Shown here one piece after another: positions 24,210 to 35,406 of a stretch of 64,000 nt of DNA (position 1 is its first letter; every line of letters starts with the position of its first letter). The notes beneath the pieces were generated by a model. That model searched no databases. It was given only the letters and a program-made list of their open reading frames with translations, and was not told the DNA's origin. Origin of the DNA: Adiantum capillus-veneris (taxonomy: Eukaryota > Streptophyta > Polypodiopsida > Polypodiales > Pteridaceae); the NCBI GenBank assembly GCA_014529385.2, contig CM043958.1, positions 152,178,793 to 152,242,792 on the forward strand. Direction: 5' to 3'. The position numbers and the translations under genes are program-made.

Positions 24210-26420
24210 GAGGGCTCCCCCATAGACCCTTCAATAGGAAGGGCCCTTTAAAATGTAGATGGACCCTTTTAAAAAGTTCACTGCCCCATATCACATCTAT
24301 TTCCAAGTTTCCCATGTTGAAAATTTCAAAATGTGCAAAAACAAGTGATAAAATCACAAGGCCTGCCAAATTAAGGAAACTAATAAAGAACATGAAAGTG
24401 AAACAAAAAACTACTAGGATGGTAATCATATTGATCCATAGAGAAAGTGATTTACACATTACACCATAAATGTTGACCGCGATGAAGGATTGAAGAGTAT
24501 CAAAGTGGTGTTTTGATAGGATAAACACAAACATAATGTATGGAATCATGCCAGGCCCGATAAAATTTTCTTCTTGAGATGCAATTTTTGAAGTACCCTT
24601 TCATATGCTTTGTGTAATGCAATCAATTTATATAATTTTTCATATATATCGTTAACTTAAAGATATAAACACAAAAAATGATAGGCAATTTTGAGATTCT
24701 AGCATGTCAAATGACATGAGTTTTTTTTAAAGCACATGTTTTGATAGGCAAAATAGCCTTTGACAAAAAAAAGCGCCAATTTTAGGCCTTGATCTAAGGC
24801 TAGATCCCGCTTTAAAATCTCTAAGACTCTAAGCTTTTAAAAAAAACATAAGCATAGTGAATTGAATTAAAAAAGCACCCTGAAGCTCTACACCCTAAGC
24901 TTTAGATCCCTATGGTCTACACCCCATTTTAAAAATTCTACATTTTTAAACTCTAGAGCGCCTTTTACAAATTAAAACTGTAGATCCCTAAGTTGTAAAT
25001 CTCACTTTAAAAGCTTTAAAGTTCTAAGTTAGTAAGCCCTAAACTCTAACGTCTCGGGGTGACCCTCCCCCTACCTGTGGATCCATGTAACATTTTCACT
25101 TTCTTTAATTCAAATTTTTACCTTCTAATAAAAAAAAACTCTAGTTCCTCATTGGATTAGCTTTAAAATCTCAAAAAAAAAAAATCTTTAAAGATTAAAG
25201 CTCTAAAGGATAAATTCCTTCCATAAAGTTTTAACCAACAAAAATGAAAACTTTAGTTATTACCTAACCCTTGACAAAAAAAAAGCGCCAATTTTAGGCC
25301 TTGATATGAGGCTAGATCCACTTTAAAATCTCTACATCTCTAAGCTTTAAAAAAAAACATAAGCATAGTGAATTGAATTAAAAAAGCACCCTTAAGCTCT
25401 ACACCCTAAGCTTTAGATCCCTATGCTCTACACCCCACTTTAAAAATTCTACATTTTTAAGCTCTAGAGCGCATTTTACAAATTAAAACTGTAGATCCCT
25501 AAATTGTAAATCCCACTTTAAAAGCTTTAAAGTTCTAAGTTAGTCAGTCCTAAAACTCTAACGTCTCGGGGTGACCCTCCCCCTACCTGTGGATCCATGT
25601 AACATTTTCACTTTCTTTAATTCAAATTTTTACCTTCTAATAAAACAAAAACTCTAGTTCCTCATTGGATTAGCTTTAAAATCTCCAAAAAAAAAATCTT
25701 TATAGATTAAATCTCTAAAGGATAAATTCCTTCCATAAAGTTTTAACCAACAAAAATGACAACTTTAGTTATTACCTCAAGTTTCAAACGTGAAGGAAAT
25801 TCTCAAAATGAAAAGATGGGTAAAAAAACTTCTCAAATTTCAAAATAAAAAAGTGACTCTTGGGATTTGTGGAGCCTTTGAGCGTTATCATTTAACATTT
25901 TAACATATAAGGCTGTCAACGTTTCATGCTTTCTAAGGCATTGGGCAACACAAAATCTTTTCTTTTATATATGAGCGTTCATTTCATTTTTCAAAACTAA
26001 AGACATGTCCATTATTAGATTTACACACTCTTCATTTTAATGAGTGCCCACTATCTTATTTCAACCAGTCAAAATTTTAAGTCTATCAAAAAATACTTGA
26101 AAATACAAATCAATTTTATTCCTATTTTAGTTAGCAAAAAGAGAAGTGATCTCTATAGCCTTTGCCCTTTGGGCAGGCCAAAAAATAGAGAGAGAACTTA
26201 AGGACATAGGTCAAAAGCTTAAATGACTTGGAATACCAAGTCACAGAGGGCCCTTTTAAATATAGAGGATGGTTCAAGTACCCCCTAGACTAAAGGGCGT
26301 TTTAGATCATGGCTCTCATTTAATGAACCCCTAAGAAACCTTGAAGGGTCTATGGGACAAACCATTTACCTTTAAAGGGCCCTCTAAAAGCACCTTTAGA
26401 GGGCCTATGGGGGGGCGCTC
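24210..26420. mobile_element. probable non-autonomous DNA transposon with imperfect terminal inverted repeats
   Basis: The left end reads GAGGGCTCCCCCATAGACCC from 24210. The right end, reverse-complemented from 26420, reads GAGCGCCCCCCCATAGGCCC. Both continue after a short gap into GGGCCCTTTAAA (left 24241; right 26374-26385). The outermost three bases on both sides are TTT, a possible 3-bp target duplication. A further inverted match (CCCATAGACCCTTCAA at 24219 and its complement at 26341) lies inside. The 2.2-kb interior is AT-rich, has no transposase and carries a 511-bp tandem duplication. The superfamily is not clear to me; a 3-bp duplication would fit PIF/Harbinger or CMC. Confidence 0.6.
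24760..25777 (+). repeat. 511-bp direct tandem duplication
   Basis: Unit 1 starts TTGACAAAAAA at 24760 and unit 2 starts with the same bases at 25271. Both end in TTTAGTTATTACCT (about 25264 and 25778). The units are nearly identical apart from a few substitutions and changes in A-run length. The unit is AT-rich, non-coding, and full of AGCTTTA/CTCTA-like short words. Confidence 0.9.
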
Positions 26421-26912
26421 TTTGACGTCTGGTCGCGCACCTACAAAGAAAATAGCTTGAGCTACAAAGGAGGAGAAAATATTGGGCGAAAAGCGATCAT
26501 GGTCATTAAGCAAAGCCCTTCGTATTTGTCAAGAAATAGCTTAACCTCTTCAGGGAGTATGGGGTACCCAATCCTAGAAAATCAAAAAATCGATCATTAG
26601 TTTTAGAAGGAAAAGGGAAGAGCTTAGTGGACGGCTAAGAATACGAGGCCAGATGGACTTCATGCATTCTGTTTCCAATTTAATTATTTGGTTTTCCCTC
26701 TTTTCTCTCCCATTGAATGAGGTCGCGAGGCTGGTAGCGCTGAGAAGAGCTAGTTCTGTTGGAAGGGACGACATAAGGCAAGGTCTGCAACCTCTCCTTT
26801 GTCTGCAATGCAACACGGTTATGCTCCGAGAGTGCTGGGCTGGGGTGCTCATAGCTGCCCTGCGCCATGAGGAGGCATGGGATTGTAGGCGTATGCAGAT
26901 TTTTGGGTTTGC

Positions 26913-26967
<55 letters not shown>

Positions 26968-27238
26968 CTAGGACGAGCAGGCAGGGCTGAGGGAGGGAGC
27001 CACAGAGGTGGACTGGGGAAGCAGGCGTGCGCAAAACTCTATCTTTCTCTCTCTCGCGAGGTTCACAAGCTGACGTGGAAAAGGGGGGGGGGGAGGAGAT
27101 TCGGTGGGGATCAAGATGAAAATTAGAATTTCTTTTTTAGTATGCCAGTAGTAGGGATTATGAACATGGCTTCTCACCATTAAAAAATCCGATCTTGTTT
27201 GCAAGATCTCTTCCCGCTCCCTTTGTGCGACTCGGCTC
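26421..27238. other. intergenic DNA with an (AG)n tract
   Basis: No gene is recognised. An (AG)n tract lies at about 26918-26964. An open frame across it (26653-27126) has Arg/Glu runs from the tract and no domain I recognise. Confidence 0.5.
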
Positions 27239-27241
27239 TAA

Positions 27242-27273
27242 GGCTGGTGTCACATTGGGACACCCGGCCATGC
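27242..27273 (+). repeat. left terminal inverted repeat of the Harbinger element
   Basis: This pairs with 31623-31654 over 32 bases with about four mismatches. It is preceded by TAA. A related GGTGTCACACTGGG motif recurs inside at about 27320. Confidence 0.9.
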
Positions 27274-27468
27274 CTTTTGAAGGGTATAACCAATAAAAAC
27301 TCGGAGTGCATTTCCTTTGGTGTCACACTGGGCCAGTGGACGGGTTTTCAAAGGCTGAGCTGGAGGTCCAGCTCAGAGCCAACTTTTGCGTGAGGATGGC
27401 CAGCCGAACCAGGTCGGCCAAACTGCAAAAGTTCTATAGCAACCAATCAGCGAGCACCGCTCTCTACA

Positions 27469-27504
<36 letters not shown>

Positions 27505-27600
27505 TTACCCGCCCACCAAGCCCGCCAATTCATTTCTTCTGCTGCTCTTCTCACTGTTTGGGACATCGTGAGCTGCAGCTCTGCAGCCCCAGTGCACAAG

Positions 27601-28044
27601 GTAAGCTCTTGTAATTTTATTGTTAATGTTGCATTGCCTGCTTACTGTTGCACTTCCCTTGTCTCGCATCCGCACTTCCCTCATCTCGCCTCAGAGATGG
27701 AACAATGGAGTGGTGTATTTGCGTCTTTGAATCGACCTTGGAAGAATAGAACTCGCCCCCATCCCCTTCCAAATCCATCCCAGAAACCAAGTTATTCTCT
27801 TGGTAGTCTGCTAGGCATCTTCACCATCCTGCTGCCTACAATGGCACAGCCAAACCACACGAGTTAAAGAATGTTGTTGTTATGCTGTTAATGTTGCTCT
27901 TGCCTGCTTTTTGTGTTGCACTAAGGAATAACATCAGCAAGTGTTCGCTAGTAGGCGAGGGAATGAAACAAAGTAGATGATGCATGGATTAGTGTTGAAA
28001 ATGCCCTTTTACCTGATCACTTATCCTTCAAATGTATTCATCAG
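27601..28044 (+). other. probable 5'-UTR intron of the SANT gene
   Basis: A good donor (CACAAG/GTAAGCTC at 27600/27601) and acceptor (TATTCATCAG/GG ending 28044) bracket 444 bases with many stops. Removing it would join a CT-rich leader to the ATG at 28049. This is an inference from splice signals only. Confidence 0.5.
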
Positions 28045-28048
28045 GGCA

Positions 28049-29056
28049 ATGGATTCCCAGATACCACCCCTTGGATCCCAACCAGAGGAAGAGTTTGTTG
28101 TCTCTCAACCAATGTATACTCCCTTGCCTTATTACCAATTTAGTTCATCCACCCCAGCTTCGATGGCATATGCAATGCCTTCCCATGGATTCAGTGCAAT
28201 GCTTACTTCTTCATCTCCAAGTCCTCCTATGTTGTTTGGGCCACCACCCATTCGTAGCATGCCCCGGGTTGCATCCCCTAGTGAAAACGCATTTAAAAGC
28301 CCAATAACTGGCAAGCTTCTATTTGAAGAGTCTATGTAGGTAAACTCAGCAAAGCCACGTAAAAATGCTCGCAGCCAAAACCAATCCGCCAAGGAGGGAA
28401 CAGGTGATGGGGATGGACCTGCTCCAAAACGAGCCAAAACTAGCAAGGCAAAAGCCAAGGGCAAAGAAGAGGATGACGACAATGCAGATAAAGTGATGTG
28501 GAAGGATTTTTGGGTAGAGCACTTGATACACATTAGAGGAGGGATGAATGACGAGTTTAACAAAATGCCAAAGCAAGGAATTGATCTTTGGGGTAAGGTG
28601 GCGACAAAGCTGGCATCCATGTTTGCTGATTGCAACAAGGATGGGCAAGCATGCAGAAAGAAGTGGGCAAGGGTGAACAAGCAGTATAGGGAGGACAAAT
28701 CGCATAACGCAATATCTGGAAACGATAGAAAAAGATCATGCAAGTGGTACGACATAGTGGATGAATACATGCATGACAGGGCAAACGTAGTGTGCAAGAG
28801 TCATGCGTCCTCTATTGGGGAAGAGTTAGAGCCAGGTGATCATGGCCAGGAAGGCATTTACGTGTATACAAAGGAAAAGGAAGAGAAGAAAGTAAATCCT
28901 AAATCTAATGCAAAAGATGATGCCTTGCACCAATTAGTCATGCACATGAAAGAGGAATCTTCACGCCGAGCAGCCATAGAGGAGAGGCGACAAAAATCAT
29001 TCGAGGCGATGCAGTCAATTATGGCATCACTCCTACAACAAGCTCAGAAAGATTGA
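28049..29056 (+). pseudogene. SANT/Myb-like DNA-binding protein of the Harbinger element (one in-frame TAG)
   Basis: Known role in the family: the Myb-like partner binds subterminal DNA and brings the nuclease to the ends. The ATG at 28049 opens 96 codons rich in Pro/Ser, ending at a TAG (28337-28339). The same frame then stays open for 239 codons. It covers a basic region (KPRKNARS, PAPKRAKTSKAKAK; likely nuclear localisation), an acidic stretch, and a SANT/trihelix-like domain from codon about 149 (MWKDFWVEHL, then W-GKVATKLA and CRKKWARVNKQYRED). It ends in a coiled coil with EERRQKSFEAMQ. Apart from the TAG the frame is clean over 1 kb, so decay is recent. A short intron removing the TAG is possible but would also remove the basic region. 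Confidence 0.82.
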
Positions 29057-30046
29057 TCTCCATATGTTACTTTTGATTGAATTTCATCATATTTTAGATC
29101 TTTTCTTCATGTGGATGAACACAAGCTTGTATATTCACTGTACTCAAAATTTGCGATGAAGTAGGTTCAGATTGTACTTGAGCTGACTTTTCATCAGACT
29201 GAGTTTTTAAATAAACTAATATTCTGGGATGCATCAGGTTATGTTCTCAATGGATGTAACAAAGGCTCTTTTTTTGGTGCTATCAACGCGTATTTTCAGA
29301 AAACGCAACAAAGAAGATGTTCAACTGAAAACTAATCATGTGCTTTCACCATTTTGTCATCTGAAAATGTTCAGCTGAAAACTAATCATTGCTTGAATTG
29401 TGTCATCTGAATTGATTTTTCTTGAGCTGCGTTTTACTTGAGCCGGATTTGATGATGAAGGCGACCATAGTCAAGCGTAGTTACCTGTTGCTCTCTTCTT
29501 TAGTGACTCGGATTTTATTGATTATAGTCTTTCAGCCTGCATAGCTCTGTAAGTCTAGAGATGAAGTGGCCTACTTCTTTCAACTCTGGTCATTTACACT
29601 TGGATGGTTCAACTTTGGTCATTTACACTTGTCCTGTTTTGTAAATGACAACCCGATATGCTTATGGTGGTTATTAGTTAAGCTTTTTTTTTGCTCTTAT
29701 GGTGGATCCCATCGGAGTGAGATCTGATCTTGAAAACTTCCTACTCAGAAAGGGATTGCTTTTTCTAGAGCTCTGCTACTATTCAGCCTTGCCAATTTTA
29801 GTATCGATTTTGTGTAAGACATAGTTAAGATCCTGTTCCCTCTTAATTGATTTTTCTTGATCAGGTTTTACTTGAGCTGCGTTTTCATCAGGCTCAGTTT
29901 TGAAATAAACTAATGTTCTAGTATGCATCAGGTTATGTTCAGGGATCTTTTCATCATGTTTTATGAACACCAGCATGTATCTTCAGTGTACTCGTAATCA
30001 ACTTCAACTGCATTTAATCAACTTCATTTTTCCGTATGCAGTGAAA
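29057..30046 (+). other. spacer between the two Harbinger genes, with a duplicated segment
   Basis: No coding homology. A segment of about 70 bp (CTTGAGCTG...AAATAAACTAAT...GCATCAGGTTATGTTC) occurs at about 29178-29247 and about 29872-29941. A neighbouring 50-bp segment containing TGAACAC and CAGTGTACTC-like sequence is also repeated near 29110 and 29960, in swapped order. Confidence 0.65.
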
Positions 30047-30892
30047 AATGGCAAACTGGAGATGCCTTGCCATCTTGTGTGCAGTGGTGTGCTTTGTGGT
30101 GATGATGGCACTCCAAGACCCACTTCAAAGTCCCGAGGAAGAGATGATGGAAGCATGGTGCAATGTTCTGGTGCACCTAGTCAAAGCAGACAAATCTCAG
30201 AAACGATGACGTGGTCACTTGACCCGAGCTTGCTGGACTTTCTCCCGTCCCCAAGGCTACCTGCAACGCTTTCTACTTGGTTCATGGGATGAGAAGATGT
30301 TCAAAAAATGTCTTCGGGTGAGTAAAAATACATTTGAGTACATTTGCTCTATGTTGGCCCCAACAATGAAGCGACAAAACACGCGTATGCGTAGAGCAAT
30401 CAGCTTGGAGGATAGGGTTGCACTTTCCTTGCATAGACTTGCAAGCGGAGCTAATGTGGAGGTACTTGCAGATCTTTATGGTTGTGCCAGAAGTACAGGT
30501 ACAAAGATCGTGCTGGATTTTTGCAAGGCAGTTTGTACAAGTGGTTTACGTGATTTCTATGTACGTTGGCAATCACGCACTCGAATGTTGCAATTGGCTG
30601 TATGACAACATCAGTTTTGAGTGAGTTGCAAGCTATTAGGCCACAAACTGAGGATCAAGTAGTAGCACGTGGACAAAATGATGGAGGTTATAGTATTGAG
30701 GTAGAAGAAGATGACGATGATTGTGAAAGCAATGCACATCACTTGGGCTTCAAAGCTGCCAGGCGCGACAATTTGGCAAGGGTAATGTATAAAGAGCACA
30801 CACGACGAAATCTCCAATTGGTATTTGGAACCACGAATGTAATTGACAGTGACAATGATAGTGCTGATGATGAAGCTGAGGGAATATGACAT
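30047..30892 (+). pseudogene. HARBI1-like nuclease of the Harbinger element, catalytic core deleted
   Basis: The N-terminal segment (30219-30580) has the helix-turn-helix-type pattern of plant Harbinger nucleases: MFKKCLRVSKNTFEYIC, then ISLEDRVALSLHRLASG, then YGCARSTGTKIVLDFCKAV and FYVRW. In intact proteins about 150-200 residues with the DDE residues would follow. Here the sequence goes within a few codons to a C-terminal-like acidic tail (about 30605-30889; AARRDNLARVMY). An upstream ATG at 30047 begins another frame that stops near 30209, so at least one frameshift is also present. The protein cannot be a transposase; truncated DNA-binding products are conceivable but not shown. Confidence 0.82.
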
Positions 30893-31622
30893 GCAAGATG
30901 CATTGTTTGTTGCATCGTAAAATGAAAGTCTACCTTGCATCAATTTTCTTTGCAGTTTTGTCTCTTATTTAAGAAAAGTGGATTTTATTTTGTAGTTCGA
31001 GAACATGGATGAATATTTTTGCATTTTGTTTGGCTACGAATCGTAATCAATAATTGTTCAATGGTTGGCCGGTTGTCCTGGTTGTTAACCTGGATTGCTC
31101 TGTTACAAAGTGTGTTTTTTTCTGTCTTCTGGTGGGGTAATCCGCTGAATACATTGGTCTCATTAGCTCGCATTCTGCTCACATTCTGTCTCAGGCTGCT
31201 TGTGTTTTGGACAGGTTGGTTACATCCAGCACAGGCTGGTTGCTTTCTAGTTACATTCTGCACATGCTGAGAGAGAGCTTGCGTTTTGGACAGCTTGCTC
31301 TGGGTTAGCTTTGAATTATCAAATCAAGTACCGATTGGAAACCTGGCTATTAGTAGGACCTGTTGATGATGAGACAAGCATGCCATGGCTGTGAGTTGAG
31401 GCCATTGTTTACAGCTGTTACATGCGCACCATGCTCGACCCTTTCCTTGCTCTCATCATCAGCTCGAATGTGCTCTTCGTTTTGCACAGGCAAGGTCGTT
31501 GTTCTGTAGCGCACTCAAGGCGTTTCCCCTTTTTTAAATGCAAGTCCGCCCCAGTGTGACAGCAAACCAACTGGGCCAATTTGAAGCGCCTGTTGGCCTG
31601 GTGGACATCATGTGACACCTCA

Positions 31623-31654
31623 GCATGGCCGGGTGTCCCAGTGTGACAGGGGCC
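31623..31654 (-). repeat. right terminal inverted repeat of the Harbinger element
   Basis: Reverse complement of 27242-27273 with few mismatches, followed by TAA at 31655-31657. Confidence 0.9.
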
Positions 31655-31657
31655 TAA

Positions 31658-31819
31658 TACTACAGGCGGAATCTCTCGGCCACGTATTTTTTAAAAAGTG
31701 CATGTGGGATGGTCAAAGGCTAAACTGACATTGGGACTCGGGAGAGGTTTTGGCAACCATGGACTCTAGTCTCATTTCTGCGGGCGGAAACAGAGTGGGG
31801 GGCACTACTGTTGTCTACA

Positions 31820-31890
<71 letters not shown>

Positions 31891-32999
31891 CACTTAGCGG
31901 GTCACATTATGAGTGCCCAGTTTCTTCCTGTGCAGAATGGCGCAGAAATCAAGAACAGTCTACTGCTTTTTCGTTCTCATATGCACGGAAGCAGTATGAT
32001 CGGAGTGAGAAAACAATGCATTGGCAGTGGCCCTTTTCTGAGGCACCTGCAGCTTGCTGGTAGATCATAATATTTTGTTTCATCCGCCCAACTCTGTGTT
32101 TCTTATTAGCACTGTATAGACGATCTGTTAATTGGATGGTGTAGGTACTACTCGCTGTAGAGGCCATCCAATCAGAGTCTCTGATCAAAGTGGCGAATTT
32201 CAAGAAACTGCAGCATCACCAGGTATGGTGGAGCTGTGCAATTGATGCTGTTTCCTGATTTGTTCTTGAATTTTTTGTTAGTCCTATAGTATTTCCCATT
32301 GTTCAGTTTGGAGAATTGTCGCTTAACTGTCAAGAACAGGCTGGCTAAAACCCTGGTAGGCATGAACTTGCGCAAAGAGAAAAGGAACATCAAAATGAAC
32401 AGGGAGGCCCAAATACGTCGAATTTTTTCTTATTGCTGAGTCAGAGGTAGAAGTGATTGCAGAGTAGGTTGTTGGTACATGGTCAATGTTCCATAGATGC
32501 CACCAGTGTGCTAGCCTTCCTCGCGGTGAGATGGAAAAAGAAGCAGCAGCCTCCTTCTCATATGCATTTATGTATGGGGGTAGCACAAGGTGAAAGATTC
32601 ATTTATTTGAAGAATCATATTATGGTAGGCTAATGCTGTAGTTTGTACACCTGTGCTGACAGAAACAAACTCCTAACTGGTTTTGTTTTGGGGGGGGGGG
32701 GGATCCATTGTAGTATTGGAGAAATCAATGTGAAGGCAAAGCCTTGTGTAGGAGGCATGCTACCTACCCCATTGAGCCTCCTGGCCCCAATTTGTGATGG
32801 CTTCTTAAAGAGAGGAGCATGATTTTCAGTTTGCTGATCCCGTGTATGGGGTAGCCTGCTCATGGAGAGTTTATTGTCAAAGGAGAATGAACCGATTTGT
32901 CTGTGATAATGGTTAGACTCGCTGAAATGGTAAGGGGTGGTAAAGATACAAGTCCACATCATCTCTCGTCAATAAGGTGTTTTACACGAGACACAAGAG
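31658..32999. other. gene-free DNA with microsatellites
   Basis: A (CT)n(CA)n tract lies at about 31821-31889 and a run of about 13 G at about 32690-32702. I recognise no coding region on either strand. Confidence 0.55.
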
Positions 33000-33420
33000 T
33001 GGCGTAGCTCCACCCCCAGAGAGCACTGACCCCAAAATGTGGCGCCCCTTTCGGTATTTCTTGATATTGCTTCAACTCAGTACAACACTGGTAGCACTGA
33101 TCTGCATCTCCCGTTGGAAGGATGCTAGAGAGTGAGCCTTGGTTCGTATGTAAAGGCCCTTGGCCATCAAAAGCAGTTTACATGAAAAGCTTAGAGCCTA
33201 AAAGCATCCGGTCTCCAAAAGCTAGCGCCCTCAAGGGCTGTCTGTACAACTGTCAACGCATTTTGCGGGCGTTGGTACAACTACCACGTCAGCATGCTTC
33301 TATGCAAGACTGTGTGGGTGTCTTCTGCCACAAAGTGATGACGTGGCATGACCAATTGGAAGTGAAATGTCGAGTGGACAAGAGAAACTGAACCGACCAA
33401 CTTGAAGAACTTGAGCATTG
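33000..33420 (-). repeat. LTR fragment of family F, minus orientation
   Basis: Read on the minus strand this matches the solo LTRs at 49143-49835 and 50081-50758. It has the U3 words TGCTGACGTGG and GCTTTTGG, the segment around AAGGGCCTTTA, then GAAATACCGAAAGGGGCGCC (33041-33060) and the GGGGTGGA-rich stretch. The ends are not clear and no target duplication was found. Confidence 0.7.
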
Positions 33421-33469
33421 GCTGTGGGACCGCCCTGAACCCTAAAAGAGAGAAGCTTGCATTGTGAAA

Positions 33470-33740
33470 GTGATTTCCGTCAATCGCGCTGACATGCTGA
33501 CGTGGTAGGGCTGTACAGGCTTTCGGCGTTTTGGGCTAGCTGTGCCACATGGCAACTTGTACGGATTTCCATAATTTTCTCTGGTTTTTGGGAAAAGATG
33601 CTTTTGGGATTTAGTGCTTTTGAACTGATTGCTTTTGGGGCTTTGCTTTTGGGCATCCCTTGTAAGTTTAAAAGAGCCCTTGGGCCTCTCACTCTGTAGA
33701 GCATCTGGACACAAAGTTTGAGAGAAGAGTGTCAAAGTCA
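33470..33740 (+). repeat. LTR fragment of family F, plus orientation
   Basis: The U3-like words TGACATGCTGACGTGG, CCACATGGCAA and CGGATTTCC occur in the same order as at about 50320-50400, followed by GCTTTTGG runs and TTTAAAAGAGCCCTTGGGCC. It faces away from the fragment at 33000-33420 and is cut off by an (AG)n tract at about 33766-33831. Confidence 0.65.
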
Positions 33741-33765
33741 ACGATGCAAAAGCGTAGAGACCAAG

Positions 33766-33831
<66 letters not shown>
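33766..33831 (+). repeat. (AG)n microsatellite
   Basis: About 66 bp of uninterrupted AG directly after the truncated F-family LTR fragment. Confidence 0.95.
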
Positions 33832-33834
<3 letters not shown>

Positions 33835-34569
33835 TCCTAAACCAATCAACCTTGGCAATGAATAACCAAATGTGTATACAATGGAGGCAAGGGGTTGCTT
33901 ATATAGCAACCTCAGTAAATTACTAAATTGCCCTACCCAAACTTTGACACATAAGTGAAATAAATACCTAAAAGCCAAAAGAAATAATGGGATTACATTG
34001 GGCAGTTCACTTAAGATGCCAAAACTCAACACCCTCTTTGCAGCTCATAGTGGACATCAATAGTGAGACCAAGTCCATGAAGAAGCTATCGTGGACACCC
34101 TAGTAGAGGGCCTTGGACTACTAGATACACCTCGGTTTCGCTACCCTCAACTTTGTACCTTAGAAGAATGCCATCTTGAGCATCGGTTGCCTTTGTAGAA
34201 AATTTGAATTGTAGACCACACTACGTCAAAGAATCCCCATTCGTGAGCTGTGAACACAACACGTCCAAGATATAATACTCCAAGATAATGAACTGTGGAA
34301 CACACCTTTCTATAATCCGACCAATAACAATGGATTGGTGCACTCATCCATAGTGTTTTAGATACGTCCGATTGGTTCCCTGCCAGATTTACGTGCCTTG
34401 AACTCCGACCTACGGGTCCAAACACCGATAAATTGAACTTGAACACAAGGGTTCAAATTAATTATATGGAGCACTGTTTGCCCCTCTCTGCCACTCACAA
34501 GCCTTTCTGGCTGAAGCTGGTGGGCGGCACTGGTATCCATGTGACTAGAAGGTGGGAGACCTTGCCTGC

Positions 34570-35406
34570 GTAGTCACCACCACACCAACAGCCTCTTTGG
34601 TGTCCTTCCCTGAGTCACTATCACTGCTTTCCTCCTGATGCTTTTTTTTACCTTTGTCCTTTGTAGAATCTTTGTCTTTGCCTTTGAATCTGCAATCCTT
34701 GGCCAAAGGACCATGCTATTCACAATTGTAACAACGGTTCTTGGTCCTCTTTCTGCTTCCTCACTTGTTGTCTCAAAAATTTGAATTTTGCCTTGAGTTA
34801 TCAACATGGCTTCCCCCTCAAAGAGAAAAGAGCTGAGATCATCAAATTCCAGCTTTTCCTTCGTGACTTGTAGCCGAAGTGTCCTAGTCACTGTTTCATA
34901 CTCTTTGGGGCAGCTTCATGAGAACCAAAGCAGCTAACTGAGTACTCGTCAGTGCACTTTTCATAGATGATAGTTGATCATGAATAACTTTAGCCTTCAT
35001 AAGGAATGATTGCATGGAACTTCCTCGTGGAAACTGGATGGCAAATAAGTGTCCAAGAAAGGTGACTGCTCGCATTGTAGAATCCCGATCAAACATTCCA
35101 ACGAGCTTGAACCACATATCGTTGAAAGTCTTCAAATTCTGAATGGCTGGAGAAAGGTCCTTTGTAAGAGATTCCACAATGGCCGACATTGCCTTCGCAT
35201 TAGCCGCATCCCAATCGACACACGATTTGAGATGTTCTTCATCTTGAAGGCTAGTGCACCTGTTGTTGCCTCGTGGGACGGGGCTCTAAGCCGTCGACAA
35301 TATCCCGTAAGCCTTTCCTTCAGAACCAGAGTCGCATGATCAAATTTCAATGAGCGTAGTTATTGCCGTTCAATTTGTCGCTGGCGCTCGAGCAAGGGGG
35401 GGCCAT
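34570..35406 (-). pseudogene. Ty1/copia gag relic
   Basis: This is the gag of a copia element, minus strand. The likely ATG is at 35404-35406, followed by the family hallmark KLNGNNYAHW-K-F; the W codon has lost a base (near 35350), which shifts the frame. Further pieces are MWFKLVGMFDRDSTMRAV and FPRGSSMQSFLMKAKVIHDQ (34896-35189), and LRLQVTKEKLEFDDLSSFL (34800-34891). A zinc knuckle lies near 34700-34740, where a TAG sits between C-x2-C-E and HGPLAKDC. Several frameshifts and stops are present. No copia integrase or RT is recognised nearby, so this is a fragment. Confidence 0.8.

Larger units (their letters stand above)
27242..31654 (+). mobile_element. PIF/Harbinger DNA transposon, 4.4 kb, defective
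   Basis: The 32-bp terminal inverted repeats are at 27242-27273 (GGCTGGTGTCACATTGGGAC...) and 31623-31654 (complement begins GGCCCCTGTCACACTGGGAC...). They differ at only a few positions. A TAA target duplication flanks the element at 27239-27241 and 31655-31657, the 3-bp duplication typical of this superfamily. Inside, both on the plus strand, are the two expected genes: a SANT/Myb-like DNA-binding protein (28049-29056) and a HARBI1-like nuclease (about 30047-30892). The nuclease lacks its catalytic core, so this copy cannot move by itself. Confidence 0.92.

Noticed and set aside
23884-24549. 221-codon minus-strand open frame with hydrophobic segments
   Set aside because: It crosses the left end of the proposed TIR element, has no domain I recognise and no splice or promoter support; probably chance.
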